A stretch of DNA of 64,000 bases, from contig CAWCBE010000007.1 of NCBI GenBank assembly GCA_963793825.1, positions 310,001-374,000 of the forward strand. The letters run 5' to 3'. How positions within the stretch are numbered: position 1 is the stretch's first letter; each line of letters starts with the position of its first letter. The notes beneath the pieces were generated by a model. It was not told the origin of the DNA. It did no database searches and saw only the letters and a program-made list of their open reading frames with translations. The DNA comes from RYN-230 sp963793825. GTDB taxonomy: Bacteria; Actinomycetota; Actinomycetes; Streptosporangiales; Streptosporangiaceae. Positions 16,819 to 24,952 of the stretch are shown here, one piece after another. The position numbers and the translations under genes were made by a program.

Positions 16819-17210
16819 AGACCGCCACTGGACTGGCGCTGATAGCCGTCGGGGCAATCCTGGCCTTCGCCGTCAACGCACACCCCCAGGCACTGAACAT
16901 TCAGGCCGTCGGCTGGGTACTCATCCTCGTCGGGCTGGTGGGCATGTTCATCCCCCGGCGCGGCTACGGCTGGCTGCGCAAGCGGATGGTGGTGCGCCCG
17001 CGCCAGGCCGTGGTAGCCGGCCGGGCCGGCCGCCGGAGCCTGGCCGCATCCGCGCCCGGCACGGTCGTGATGACCACCGAGGAAGTCGACGAGGTCCCGG
17101 CAGCCGGGATAGACCCCGGCACGCTTCCCGGCCACACGATCAGCAAGGCCGAGGCCGACGAGCTCGGGCTGATCCCCGTCGAGACCATCGAAGAGTTCCG
17201 CCAGGAGTAA
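16815..17210 (+). CDS. Small two-helix membrane protein (DUF6458-like)
   Basis: 131 residues. The first 50 residues form two membrane helices (GLALIAVGAILAFAVNA and AVGWVLILVGLVGMFI), followed by a basic linker and an acidic C-terminal part (VIMTTEEVDEV-like, ending EFRQE). The N-terminal part matches the DUF6458 pattern of actinobacteria. The start overlaps the sigma factor stop as ATGA, so it is co-translated with it. The role is unknown; a membrane stress protein controlled with the sigma factor is inference. Confidence 0.65.
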   Translation: MKTATGLALIAVGAILAFAVNAHPQALNIQAVGWVLILVGLVGMFIPRRGYGWLRKRMVVRPRQAVVAGRAGRRSLAASAPGTVVMTTEEVDEVPAAGIDPGTLPGHTISKAEADELGLIPVETIEEFRQE

Positions 17211-17287
17211 GGCGAGTTCCGCCGGAAGCACGGCCGCCATTTTCTCAACGGCCCGTCCCCGACACGGCCGTCTGTCCCGGTGCTGCC

Positions 17288-17321
17288 CCGCCGGGCCGGT
17301 ACCCGCCTACCGGCCCGGCGG
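17288..17321. terminator. Strong hairpin between convergent genes
   Basis: A perfect 14-base stem, CCGCCGGGCCGGTA / TACCGGCCCGGCGG, with a 6-base loop. No T-run follows on either strand. It covers the stop codon of the leftward phosphatase gene and lies after the rightward DUF6458-like gene, so it may end transcription from both sides. Confidence 0.6.
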
Positions 17322-19256
17322 TTCGCCCGCCCGGAGCACCAGCATGGTCATGTCGTCCCGCAGCTCGTTGCGGCAGAACTCCACGACCAGGGAGCGCAGG
17401 CCGGCCACGATGTCCCGGGGCGGCTTGCCCGCCAGGGCGGCCAGCTCGTCGGTGAGCCGGTCCTCGAAGTAGGCCATCTCGGGGCTACGCGCCTCGGTGA
17501 CCCCGTCGGTGAAGAAGAACAGCACGTCCCCCGGCTCCAGTTCCACTTCCTCCCGGCCCGCCGCCGCCTGCGGGAACAGGCCGAGCGGCAGCCCCCCGGG
17601 GGTCAGGAACCGGGTCCGGCCGTCCGGGCGGAGAAGTACCGGGCCCGGGTGGCCGGCGCTGCCCAGCACGACCCGCAGCCGCCCGCCGTCCCAGCGCAGG
17701 TGGGCGCTCTTCGCGGTGACGAACCGGTCGCCGAACTCCTCGGCCAGCATCAGCTCGTTGGCCCGTTCCAGCACTTCGGCAGGGTCGTCGGACCAGTGCG
17801 CCAGCACCCGGATGGAGTGCCGCGCGGCGGCGGTGACCGCGGCCGCTTCCTCGCCCTTGCCGCACACGTCCCCGATGGCCACGCCCCAGCCACCCGGGGT
17901 CCGGTACACGTCGTAGAAGTCACCGCCCACGTCCAGCCCTTCGGTGGCGGCCACGTACGCCGCCGCCACCTCCACGCCGGGGATCTGCGGCAGGGCACGG
18001 GGCAGCAGGCTGGACTGCAGCGCGTCGGCGATCTCGGAATGCCTCCGGAACATCCGGTCCACCTTGATGGCCAGCGCCAGCTGCTCGCCGAGCTCCTCGA
18101 CCAGGCCGAGATCGGCCATCTCGAAGTGACCCTCGCTGGCCTGCCGGGCCAGGGTCAGCGAGCCATAGGTGTGCTCCCCGTCCGAGAGCGGGACGCACAG
18201 CACCGAGGTCGCGTTGAGCATCATCATGACCGGGACGCCGTCCGGGCCGGTCCCCAGCAGGCCGGCGTCCTCGGCGTGGGCGGTCAGCAGCGAGCTGCCT
18301 GACTCGTGCACCTGCCGCGGGGCCGTGCCCGGCTGCGGGTCAACCATGGACACCGCGTGGGCCAGCGCCGGCGGCTGGTCGGCCGGCCCGATGACAAACT
18401 GCCGCCGCAGCCGCTGGCGGCGCTCCACGTCCACGATGACCCAGGCGGCCAGCTCGCCGGCCAGCAGCCGGGCGCAGCGCTGCAGGGTCACTGACTCGCT
18501 GTAGGTCGCGTTCTCCAGGAACAGCCGGGTGGCCGCGGTGACCAGGTCATAGCGGTGGATCATCGCCTCGACCAGGCGGCCGGAATCCGCCGCACCCGCC
18601 CCGGCCGCCTCCCCGCCGGCGCGGCCGCCCGCCGCGGTGCGGTCCTGCGCGGTGCGGTCCTGCGCGGTGCGGTCCTGCGCGCGCTGGCTGGCCGGGCCCG
18701 GCTGGCTGGCGGCCATGACGAGCTGGTCGGCATCCCCGCGCAGCCGGGCCACCGCCACCGTGAGCTGGGTGTCCACCGCGCCGTCCGGGCCGAGCAGGCG
18801 GCAGCTGATCTGGCGGGACCGGCCGGTCCGGGCCACCGCCGCCAGCTGGCTGTGCACCGCGGCCCGCGACGGGAGGTCCACGAAGGCGGTGAACATCTTC
18901 CCCGTCGAGTAGCCGGGGCGGGAGCCGAGCAGCTCACTGGCGCGGGCGTTGGCCCGGTGCACGGTCCCGTCCAGGCCGAGCAGGAACAGCGGGACCGGGG
19001 CGTCCTGGAACACCGCCCGGAGCAGGCGGCGCTCGACGGCCAGCGCGTCAGAGGACGGTGTCCCGTCCGGCCCGGCCGGACGGCCACCGACCCCGGCGAG
19101 CGCGGCCATCGCGGCGTCCAGCTCGGCGAAGGCAGCGTCGAGCAGCGGGCCGGGCTCGGCGGCAGGCAGGCTGGCCGCCTGGCGCAGCGCGGCATAACGC
19201 TCCTGGAGCCCGGCCACCTCCCGGTGGAGTTCCGGCAGCTCAGCGGGTTGCTGCAT
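17307..19256 (-). CDS. PAS-GAF-PP2C (SpoIIE-type) serine phosphatase
   Basis: 649 residues. A short coiled start, a PAS domain (about 75-200, LFLLGLDGTVHRANARASEL), a linker with AQDRT three times, a GAF domain (about 240-400), and a SpoIIE-type PP2C domain with DVGGDFYDV, GDVCGKGEEAA, FFFTDGVTEAR and RDDMTMLVL. The Asp residues in these motifs bind the Mn/Mg ions. Such phosphatases dephosphorylate anti-anti-sigma factors and thereby free SigB/SigF-type sigma factors; a sigma factor of that type is encoded nearby. The ATG at 19256 is used; an in-frame TTG four codons upstream is possible. Neither has a strong ribosome site. The target is inferred, not shown. Confidence 0.87.
   Translation of the reverse strand: MQQPAELPELHREVAGLQERYAALRQAASLPAAEPGPLLDAAFAELDAAMAALAGVGGRPAGPDGTPSSDALAVERRLLRAVFQDAPVPLFLLGLDGTVHRANARASELLGSRPGYSTGKMFTAFVDLPSRAAVHSQLAAVARTGRSRQISCRLLGPDGAVDTQLTVAVARLRGDADQLVMAASQPGPASQRAQDRTAQDRTAQDRTAAGGRAGGEAAGAGAADSGRLVEAMIHRYDLVTAATRLFLENATYSESVTLQRCARLLAGELAAWVIVDVERRQRLRRQFVIGPADQPPALAHAVSMVDPQPGTAPRQVHESGSSLLTAHAEDAGLLGTGPDGVPVMMMLNATSVLCVPLSDGEHTYGSLTLARQASEGHFEMADLGLVEELGEQLALAIKVDRMFRRHSEIADALQSSLLPRALPQIPGVEVAAAYVAATEGLDVGGDFYDVYRTPGGWGVAIGDVCGKGEEAAAVTAAARHSIRVLAHWSDDPAEVLERANELMLAEEFGDRFVTAKSAHLRWDGGRLRVVLGSAGHPGPVLLRPDGRTRFLTPGGLPLGLFPQAAAGREEVELEPGDVLFFFTDGVTEARSPEMAYFEDRLTDELAALAGKPPRDIVAGLRSLVVEFCRNELRDDMTMLVLRAGEPPGR
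18634..18678. repeat. 15-bp in-frame tandem repeat
   Basis: Three perfect copies of gcggtgcggtcctgc lie in the phosphatase gene and encode AQDRT three times in the linker between PAS and GAF domains. The unit is a multiple of three, so copy number can change without breaking the frame. Confidence 0.9.
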
Positions 19257-19617
19257 GAACGGGTCCAATCATCGGGCCGGCTGGACGCCGCAGCCTAAGT
19301 AGATGCCTCAGGTTAATGGGATCCCGGCGTATCCAGGAACATGGGCCGACCGGATCGTTGCGGTTTCGGGTGCAGGTCATCCAGCCGCCGGGCCCGCGCC
19401 TCCGACCCCGCCGGCGCGGCGGTTGGCCGCCAACGCTTTCCAGAGGTAAACTGTTTGCCAGTGCCTATGACGCAGGTACGCCCTCCCACGCCGTTTGGTG
19501 TGGCGGGAGAGGCTGCCCAGTCATGGCCTGATACCCCCTTCCATGACCGCCTCTCCGGCGGCCGGCCTGACCTGGCCGGCGCTGCGCCGCGTGGGTACCC
19601 CCCAAGGAGGCAGGTCC
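19257..19617. other. Divergent intergenic region
   Basis: No convincing gene. It should hold promoters for the leftward phosphatase and rightward glycosyltransferase genes. A short less GC-rich stretch with GTAAACTGTTTGCC (about 19446-19460) is the only promoter-like part I see. The right end has an AAGGAGG ribosome site for the glycosyltransferase. Confidence 0.45.
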
Positions 19618-20859
19618 ATGAAGATTGCCCTGGTCACATTGCAGGGGAATCCCTTTGCCCATGGCGGCGCGGCGGGCCCCGATACCCACGACGGCCGCCT
19701 CGCGTCGCTCACTTCCGTCCTCGCCGAGCAGGGCCACCAGGTGACGCTGTACGCGCGCCGGGACGCTCCGTCCCAGGCCCGGCGGCGCCCGCTGCCCCCG
19801 GGCGCCACGGTGGAACCGGTGCCGGCCGGGCCGCTGGAGCCGCTGCCGCCGGACGCTGCGGCGCCGCACGCCGCCGAGTTCGGCCGCTACCTGGCCGGCC
19901 GCTGGCAGCGGGAAGCGCCCGACATCATCCATGCCCACTTCTGGACCGGCGGGCTGGCCGCGCTGGCCGGCGCGCAGCGGCTCGGCGTCCCCGTGGTGCA
20001 GACATTCCTGTCCCTGGCCGCGGCCCAGCCGGCCCTGGCCCGGGCCGCCGCCATGAGCCAGCGGCTCCGGATGGAGCAGGTCATCGCGCGCAGCGTGCGC
20101 GCGGTGCTGGCCAGCTCGTCGAGCGAGATGACGGCGCTGGCCCGGCTGGGCGTGCCCCGGGGCTCGGTGACCCTGATCCCGCGCGGCGTGGACGCGGCGC
20201 GGTTCACCCCGGATGGCCCGGTGGCCCAGCGCGGCCGCCGGCCCCGGCTGCTCTGCGTGGCCCCGCTGGCCGGGCGGCACGGGCTGGACGTCGCGGTGAG
20301 CGCGCTGGCGGAGATCCCCGAGGCCGAGCTGGTCATCGCGGGCGGCCCGGAGCGCAGCAAGCTGCGCGAGGACCAGGCGTACCAGGCCCTGATCCGGCTG
20401 GCCGCCGAGACCGGGGTGGCCGACCGGCTGATCTTCGGTGGCCGGGTGCGCGACGCCGACCTGCCGGCCCTGCTCCGCTCGGCCGACCTGCTGCTGGAGG
20501 TGGCCACCGAGGAGCCGTTCGCCTCGGTCGCCCTGGAGGCGATGGCCTGCGGCGTGCCCGTGATCGCCTCGGCCATCGGCAGCCACCGGGACACCGTGGT
20601 GCACGGTACCACCGGCCTGCTCGTTCCCCCGGGGTCACCGGCCCTGCTGGCCAAGCGGGTCCGCACCCTGCTGGCCAGCCCGATGCAGCTGGAGGGGTTC
20701 GGCATTGCCGCGCTGGACCGGGCGCAGTCGCGCTATTCCTGGGACCGGATCGGCCAGGAGACCCTGGCCGCCTACGAGACGTCCCGGCGGCCGCGGTCTC
20801 CGGCAGCCGAGGACGCTGCGCAGCCCGAGCCCGCCGCGGCGGACGGTCGGCCGGGCTGA
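19618..20859 (+). CDS. GT4-family glycosyltransferase
   Basis: 413 residues with the two-domain GT-B layout. The N-terminal domain opens with MKIALVTLQGNPFAHGG and has IIHAHFWTGGLAAL. The C-terminal domain has IPRGVDAARF, LLCVAPLAGRHGLDVAV, VIAGGP and the donor-binding ATEEPFASVALEAMACGVPVIAS (the EX7E motif). Such enzymes transfer a sugar from a nucleotide sugar to a lipid, sugar or small-molecule acceptor at the inner membrane face or in the cytoplasm. The ATG is fixed by AAGGAGG seven bases upstream. It is a single gene; acceptor and donor cannot be read. Confidence 0.88.
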   Translation: MKIALVTLQGNPFAHGGAAGPDTHDGRLASLTSVLAEQGHQVTLYARRDAPSQARRRPLPPGATVEPVPAGPLEPLPPDAAAPHAAEFGRYLAGRWQREAPDIIHAHFWTGGLAALAGAQRLGVPVVQTFLSLAAAQPALARAAAMSQRLRMEQVIARSVRAVLASSSSEMTALARLGVPRGSVTLIPRGVDAARFTPDGPVAQRGRRPRLLCVAPLAGRHGLDVAVSALAEIPEAELVIAGGPERSKLREDQAYQALIRLAAETGVADRLIFGGRVRDADLPALLRSADLLLEVATEEPFASVALEAMACGVPVIASAIGSHRDTVVHGTTGLLVPPGSPALLAKRVRTLLASPMQLEGFGIAALDRAQSRYSWDRIGQETLAAYETSRRPRSPAAEDAAQPEPAAADGRPG

Positions 20860-21048
20860 TCCCCGGCGGGGGCACCCCGCCTGATTCCCGCCGGGAGCAC
20901 CCCGCCTGGTCCCCGCGGGGGGTCAACCGGGCTGATCCCCGGAGGGGGCACCCCGCCTGATTCCCGCGGGGGTCAGCCCGCCTGATCCCCGCCGGGAGCA
21001 CCTCGCCTGGTCCCGCGGGGGTCAGCCTGCCTGATCCCCGCGGGCGTC
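20856..21048. repeat. Eight imperfect ~24-bp palindromic repeats between convergent genes
   Basis: Units begin ctgatcccc, ctgattccc or ctggtcccc and continue with a (c)gcgggg or gccggg arm and a caccccgc or tcagcccgc tail. Each unit can form a short CCCGCGGG-type hairpin. The array starts at the glycosyltransferase stop and runs into the end of the leftward GAF-ANTAR gene. It may act as a terminator cluster. Confidence 0.75.
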
Positions 21049-21717
21049 GATGATGCGCTGCGCTACCTCGGTGACCTTGATCTGCCGGGCCTGGGCGATC
21101 CCGCGCATCCGGTCCAGCGCCTCCTCCGCGGTGCAGCCGGTGGCGTGCATGAGGACCCCCTTGGCCTGGTCCACCAGCGCCCGTGAGGGCACCGCGTCGC
21201 GCAACTGCAGTGCGGTGCGCTGAACGTCGTCGTAGACCGACGCGTTGCCGAGCACGGCCCCGCCGAACGCGACCAGCAGCTCGGCCAGCGGCAGCTGCCC
21301 GGGATCGAGCGAGCGCGGCCGGGCGCCGTACATGGTCAGCGTGATCCCCGTCGGCCCGGGCTGGTGAACCAGGGTGACGCAGCAGCGGACGCCACGGCGC
21401 AGCGCCGCGGCGGCGAAACCGGGCCAGCGCGGCTCATCCAGCGTGTCCGGGCAGCTGACCGTGGCGCCGGAGGACAGCGCCTCCAGCCAGGGCGCCGCAC
21501 CGGTGCCCTGCTGCAGCTCGAACAGCTCGTCCAGGTCGGGATGACTGGCCGCGCGGGCTACCAGCCCAGCCGGGCGCCATACCGCGCAGCTGGCCCCGGA
21601 ACAGGCCGGGACCTGCCGTGACACCAGCACGGCCAGCTGGTTCAGCGCGCGCGGCGGCGACCCGCCGCCGATACTGAGCAGCTCGCTGGCCTCGCGCGGC
21701 AGGTCCGCAGCCGTCAC
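21022..21717 (-). CDS. GAF-ANTAR domain RNA-binding antiterminator
   Basis: 231 residues. A GAF-like sensor domain (about 25-160) is followed by an ANTAR domain (about 170-228): LRDAVPSRALVDQAKGVLM, then HATGCTAEEALDRMRGIAQ and VAQRIIDA. ANTAR helices bind paired RNA hairpins and prevent transcription termination; GAF-ANTAR proteins are numerous in actinobacteria. The GTG at 21717 is chosen because GGAGG lies 4 bases upstream. The signal and target RNAs are unknown. It is convergent with the glycosyltransferase gene across a palindromic repeat array. Confidence 0.85.
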   Translation of the reverse strand: MTAADLPREASELLSIGGGSPPRALNQLAVLVSRQVPACSGASCAVWRPAGLVARAASHPDLDELFELQQGTGAAPWLEALSSGATVSCPDTLDEPRWPGFAAAALRRGVRCCVTLVHQPGPTGITLTMYGARPRSLDPGQLPLAELLVAFGGAVLGNASVYDDVQRTALQLRDAVPSRALVDQAKGVLMHATGCTAEEALDRMRGIAQARQIKVTEVAQRIIDARGDQAG

Positions 21718-21858
21718 GCCGCCTCCCCCTGGCCGTTCTCGGTACATGCCGTGCTCATCGGTCGGTTGAGCACTGACCGGAAAATGCCCGGCTTTCACGC
21801 CCCGCGACCGCCCCTGGGTGAGTCGGCTTATCAGTGAACGAAGTATCTACCAGGACAG

Positions 21859-23100
21859 CTACCAGTCGAGCGCGGTCAGCTCGGGACGCGTGCAACGCTG
21901 CCCGGCCCCGACCCGGGCACACGCGGCCAGCAGCACGCCGCCAGACGCCGGGTCCGCGCTGCCGCCGATGCCGGACAGGTCAACGAAATAGTGCGGCCAG
22001 GGTACTGACCCGTTGGTCCACAGCACCTGGCCCGCGGCCACGCCGTACCCCCACGCGTCGCCCTGCGCGCCCGGGTCCAGGCCCAGTACCACGCCGTCGC
22101 GGGCCGCATAGAACGCGGACGTGCCCGCCGCCGAGCCGCCCGGGACATGCGCCTCGGTGCGCCCGGTCCACGGGTTCACCCCGACCAGCGCGGCCCCGTA
22201 GGACAGGTACAGCAGGGCGCCGGCCGCGTCGGAGAGCACCGGCACCGTGCCGGTGCGGCGCCACAGCCAGGCCCCCGTGTACCCGTTGTAGCTGACGGTG
22301 CCGCGCGGGTCGGTGAACACCGCCACGCCGTCCAGGACGCGGTTCAGCTCGCCGCGGAACGACCGCCCGGGCGGCCGGACCAGCCGGAGCGCCCCGGTGC
22401 GCACGTTGATCCGGCGCAGCGCGCGCACCGGAGCGCCGCTCAGGTACCCGCCATCCGCGACCGTCAGGTACAGCACGGTCCGGTCGAGCTTCCAGGCCTG
22501 CGCCGCCGGGCCGGTCGGGCGGCTCCAGGCCACCGCGCCGCTCCGGTTGTCATAACTCGTCACCGCGGTGGGGCCGACGATCACGGTGCGCCTGCGGTCG
22601 GCACTCACCGCGCCGCCGAACGACGCCGCCGGGTATGTCCGGAGTACCCGGCCGGTGGCCTCCGACAGCACCGCCTCGCGGCGCACCGGGGGCGCGCCGG
22701 GCTGCCGCGGCGGCACGTCCACGCCCGCGGTGACCACCCCGGGCCAGACCCGGACCGAGACCAGCCGGGCCCCGGCGCCGAAGCCGGGCAGCGCCGTGGC
22801 CCACAGCCGGGCGCCGGTGCGGGACCGGTACGCGTATACCGTCAGGCCGATCCCGATCGCGGCGACGCCATGGTTCATGGCCGCGTAGGCGTCACCCTGG
22901 GCCGGCACCGTCCCGTCCGGGCCGGAGCTGGCCACCCAGTCCCCGGGCAGTGGCCGGCTCCACCGCACCCGGCCCGCGGACAGGCAGTCCCGGGCGGTGC
23001 AGGGCCGCGCCGCGGAGATCGCCCCAGGGAACAGCGCCAGCGCGGCGAGGAGCGCTGCGAAGTACCCGCGGCGCAGCCACCGCAGCGAGCCGGGGGTCAC
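21859..23100 (-). CDS. Exported PQQ-type beta-propeller protein
   Basis: 413 residues. A signal peptide or membrane anchor is visible at about 7-30 (LRRGYFAALLAALALFPGAISA). The rest is built of repeated blades with the PQQ-like phrase 'G..lW...': RTGARLWATAL, RSGAVAWSRPT, YTGAWLWRRTG and AAGQVLWTNGS. PQQ-like propellers are often scaffold or binding domains without enzyme activity; no active site is visible here. Four Cys residues near the N-terminus and C-terminus could form disulfides. The GTG at 23100 follows GGAGG by 7 bases. Its function is unknown. It is divergent from the PEBP gene. Confidence 0.7.
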   Translation of the reverse strand: MTPGSLRWLRRGYFAALLAALALFPGAISAARPCTARDCLSAGRVRWSRPLPGDWVASSGPDGTVPAQGDAYAAMNHGVAAIGIGLTVYAYRSRTGARLWATALPGFGAGARLVSVRVWPGVVTAGVDVPPRQPGAPPVRREAVLSEATGRVLRTYPAASFGGAVSADRRRTVIVGPTAVTSYDNRSGAVAWSRPTGPAAQAWKLDRTVLYLTVADGGYLSGAPVRALRRINVRTGALRLVRPPGRSFRGELNRVLDGVAVFTDPRGTVSYNGYTGAWLWRRTGTVPVLSDAAGALLYLSYGAALVGVNPWTGRTEAHVPGGSAAGTSAFYAARDGVVLGLDPGAQGDAWGYGVAAGQVLWTNGSVPWPHYFVDLSGIGGSADPASGGVLLAACARVGAGQRCTRPELTALDW

Positions 23101-23177
23101 GTCAGGGCCTCCGAGGGGCCAGTAAGGTTTTCCGGGGACGCAGCTCACAGCAGAGCTTCACAACAGAAGGTAGGGAC

Positions 23178-23717
23178 ATGATGGCCGATCGCGCACCGCT
23201 TCCGTACGACTTTCTGCCCCCCGTGCCGGCCTTTACCGTCGAGAGTGACGACGTGGCCCACGGCGAGCACATGAGCAACGCGCAGGTCTACAACAGCTTC
23301 GGCATGTCCGGCGAGAACATCTCCCCGGGACTGCGCTGGTCCGGTTTCCCGGCCGAGACCCGCGGCTTCGCGGTCACCTGCTACGACCCGGACGCGCCGA
23401 CCGGCTCCGGGTTCTGGCACTGGGTGGTGCTGGACATCCCGGCGGACGTCACCGAGCTTCCGCCCGGGGCCGGCGCGGCCGGCGGGGCCGGGCTGCCAGC
23501 GGGCGCGTTCTCGGTGCGCAATGACTACGGCACCAAGGACTTCGGCGGGGCAGCGCCGCCCGAGGGCGACGAGCCGCACCGCTACATCTTCGCGGTTTAC
23601 GCGCTGGACACCGACAAGCTGGGCGTGGACTCCAACGTCTCCCCCGCGGTGGCCGGCTTCAACCTGCGGTTCCACACGATCGCCCGGGCCCTGCTGGTCC
23701 CGGTCTACGGTCACTGA
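23178..23717 (+). CDS. PEBP-family protein (YbhB/YbcL type)
   Basis: 179 residues. The ligand-binding signature is present: NISPGLRWSGFP, then CYDPDAPTGSGFWHWVVLDIP, and later PHRYIFAVYALD. These match the two conserved regions of phosphatidylethanolamine-binding / Raf-kinase-inhibitor-like proteins. In bacteria these are soluble proteins of unclear role, able to bind small anionic ligands. The ATG at 23178 follows AAGGTAGGGA; a second ATG follows directly. It is a single gene. Confidence 0.88.
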   Translation: MMADRAPLPYDFLPPVPAFTVESDDVAHGEHMSNAQVYNSFGMSGENISPGLRWSGFPAETRGFAVTCYDPDAPTGSGFWHWVVLDIPADVTELPPGAGAAGGAGLPAGAFSVRNDYGTKDFGGAAPPEGDEPHRYIFAVYALDTDKLGVDSNVSPAVAGFNLRFHTIARALLVPVYGH

Positions 23718-23827
23718 GCCGGGCAGGCCGCGGGACTGGTCGCGCCGACCAAGGTGAATGCGCCGAAGTCACTCGGCCGCTGACCAGCGGTCCCCCGGGC
23801 CGGGGCCCAGCGCGCGCCGTGCCGTGG

Positions 23828-24952
23828 CTACCACGACGCGACGTGCTCGCCGCACCGGCCCGGGTCGTAACCGGGCAGGCAGTCCAGCTGGGCCAGCAGC
23901 CAGGGCGAGGCGAGCACCCGCAGCAGCGCGTCCACCTCGCGTGAGCCGGACCGGCGGGCCGGGATCACCAGGTCAAACCGTTCCGCGGTGAGCGGCACGA
24001 AGCTCAGCCCGTAGGCCAGCGCGGCCGGCTCGCTGGCCACCCCGGCGTCGGCCAGGCCGGCCGCGGTGGCCGCGGCCACCTGGAGGTGCCCGGCCGCGCG
24101 GGTGTGGTAGCCGGCCAGGTCGGCGGGGTCCACCGCGCACCGCCCCAGCTCCCGGTCCAGCACCCGGCGGGCCTCCGAGCCGGGTTCCCGGTTGACCACC
24201 CGCAGCCCCCGCTCGGCCAGGTCCCGCACCCCGGTGACCGCGCCGTCCAGCCCGGGCCGGAGCACCAGGCCCTCCCGCCACGAGGCGAAGCCGATCACCT
24301 CCGCCCCCTCACGGGCCAGCTGGTCCCGCGCCGGGCCAGTGTTGTACTCCCCTGACGGGCCGAGCAGGTGCACCCCGGCCGCGTGGACCAGCCCGGCCGC
24401 GGCCAGCCGGAGGGCCTCGGCGCTGCTGCACGGCCACCAGGTGAACCCGATCGACGGGTCCAGGCGGGACAACGGGGTTTCCAGCAGCGGCAGGGCCGGG
24501 TCGCAGCCGGCCACCACCACGGTAGGCCGGGGCGGCCCCAGCGGCCGGACCGGGGTGGCGGGCGCGGCGTCGGCCGGCAGCGCGACCAGGCCGCCCGCCG
24601 GGAGGAAACCGCCCCGGGTCGCCGACTCCCCGGCCATCGGCAGGGCCACGAATTCCTCGCCCATCGGGGCCAGGCTGACCCGGGCTCCCGCCCCGCCCAG
24701 CGGGGCCACCGGGCGGGCACCGACCACCGGGGCGGGCACCCCCGGCCCGAACAGTTCCTCGACCGTGGTGCCCAGCGCGCTGGCCAGGGCCAGGGCGACC
24801 CGCAGCGACGGGTCCGAATGCCCGGCCTCGACCGCGGACACGGCCTGCCGGGACACCCCGGCCATGCCGGCCAGCTGCTGCTGGGAGTAGCCGCGGGCCT
24901 GCCGGGCGGCGCGCAGCCGGATCCCGCCGTCCGGCTGCGGCTGGCTGGTCAC
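23828..24952 (-). CDS. XRE-type regulator fused to a periplasmic-binding-protein-like domain
   Basis: 374 residues. The N-terminus (about 10-65) is an XRE helix-turn-helix: RLRAARQARGYSQQQLAGMAGVSR and AVEAGHSDPSLRVALALASAL. The C-terminal part (about 140-360) has the pattern of a substrate-binding-protein-like (PBP_like) domain, with VVVAGCDPALPLLE, GLRVVNREPGSEAR, AAATAAGLADAGVA and FDLVIPARR. This architecture is known in regulators next to molybdate uptake genes. The gene overlaps the end of the ATPase gene as GTGA, so it is the last gene of a four-gene leftward operon. It likely senses molybdate, tungstate or a molybdenum cofactor and represses the operon; this is inference from context. 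Confidence 0.82.
   Translation of the reverse strand: MTSQPQPDGGIRLRAARQARGYSQQQLAGMAGVSRQAVSAVEAGHSDPSLRVALALASALGTTVEELFGPGVPAPVVGARPVAPLGGAGARVSLAPMGEEFVALPMAGESATRGGFLPAGGLVALPADAAPATPVRPLGPPRPTVVVAGCDPALPLLETPLSRLDPSIGFTWWPCSSAEALRLAAAGLVHAAGVHLLGPSGEYNTGPARDQLAREGAEVIGFASWREGLVLRPGLDGAVTGVRDLAERGLRVVNREPGSEARRVLDRELGRCAVDPADLAGYHTRAAGHLQVAAATAAGLADAGVASEPAALAYGLSFVPLTAERFDLVIPARRSGSREVDALLRVLASPWLLAQLDCLPGYDPGRCGEHVASW

Noticed and set aside
23718..23827. Possible tRNA or small RNA between the PEBP and XRE-PBP genes
   Set aside because: I could not fold a cloverleaf or see a conserved T-loop; it is just a convergent intergenic region.
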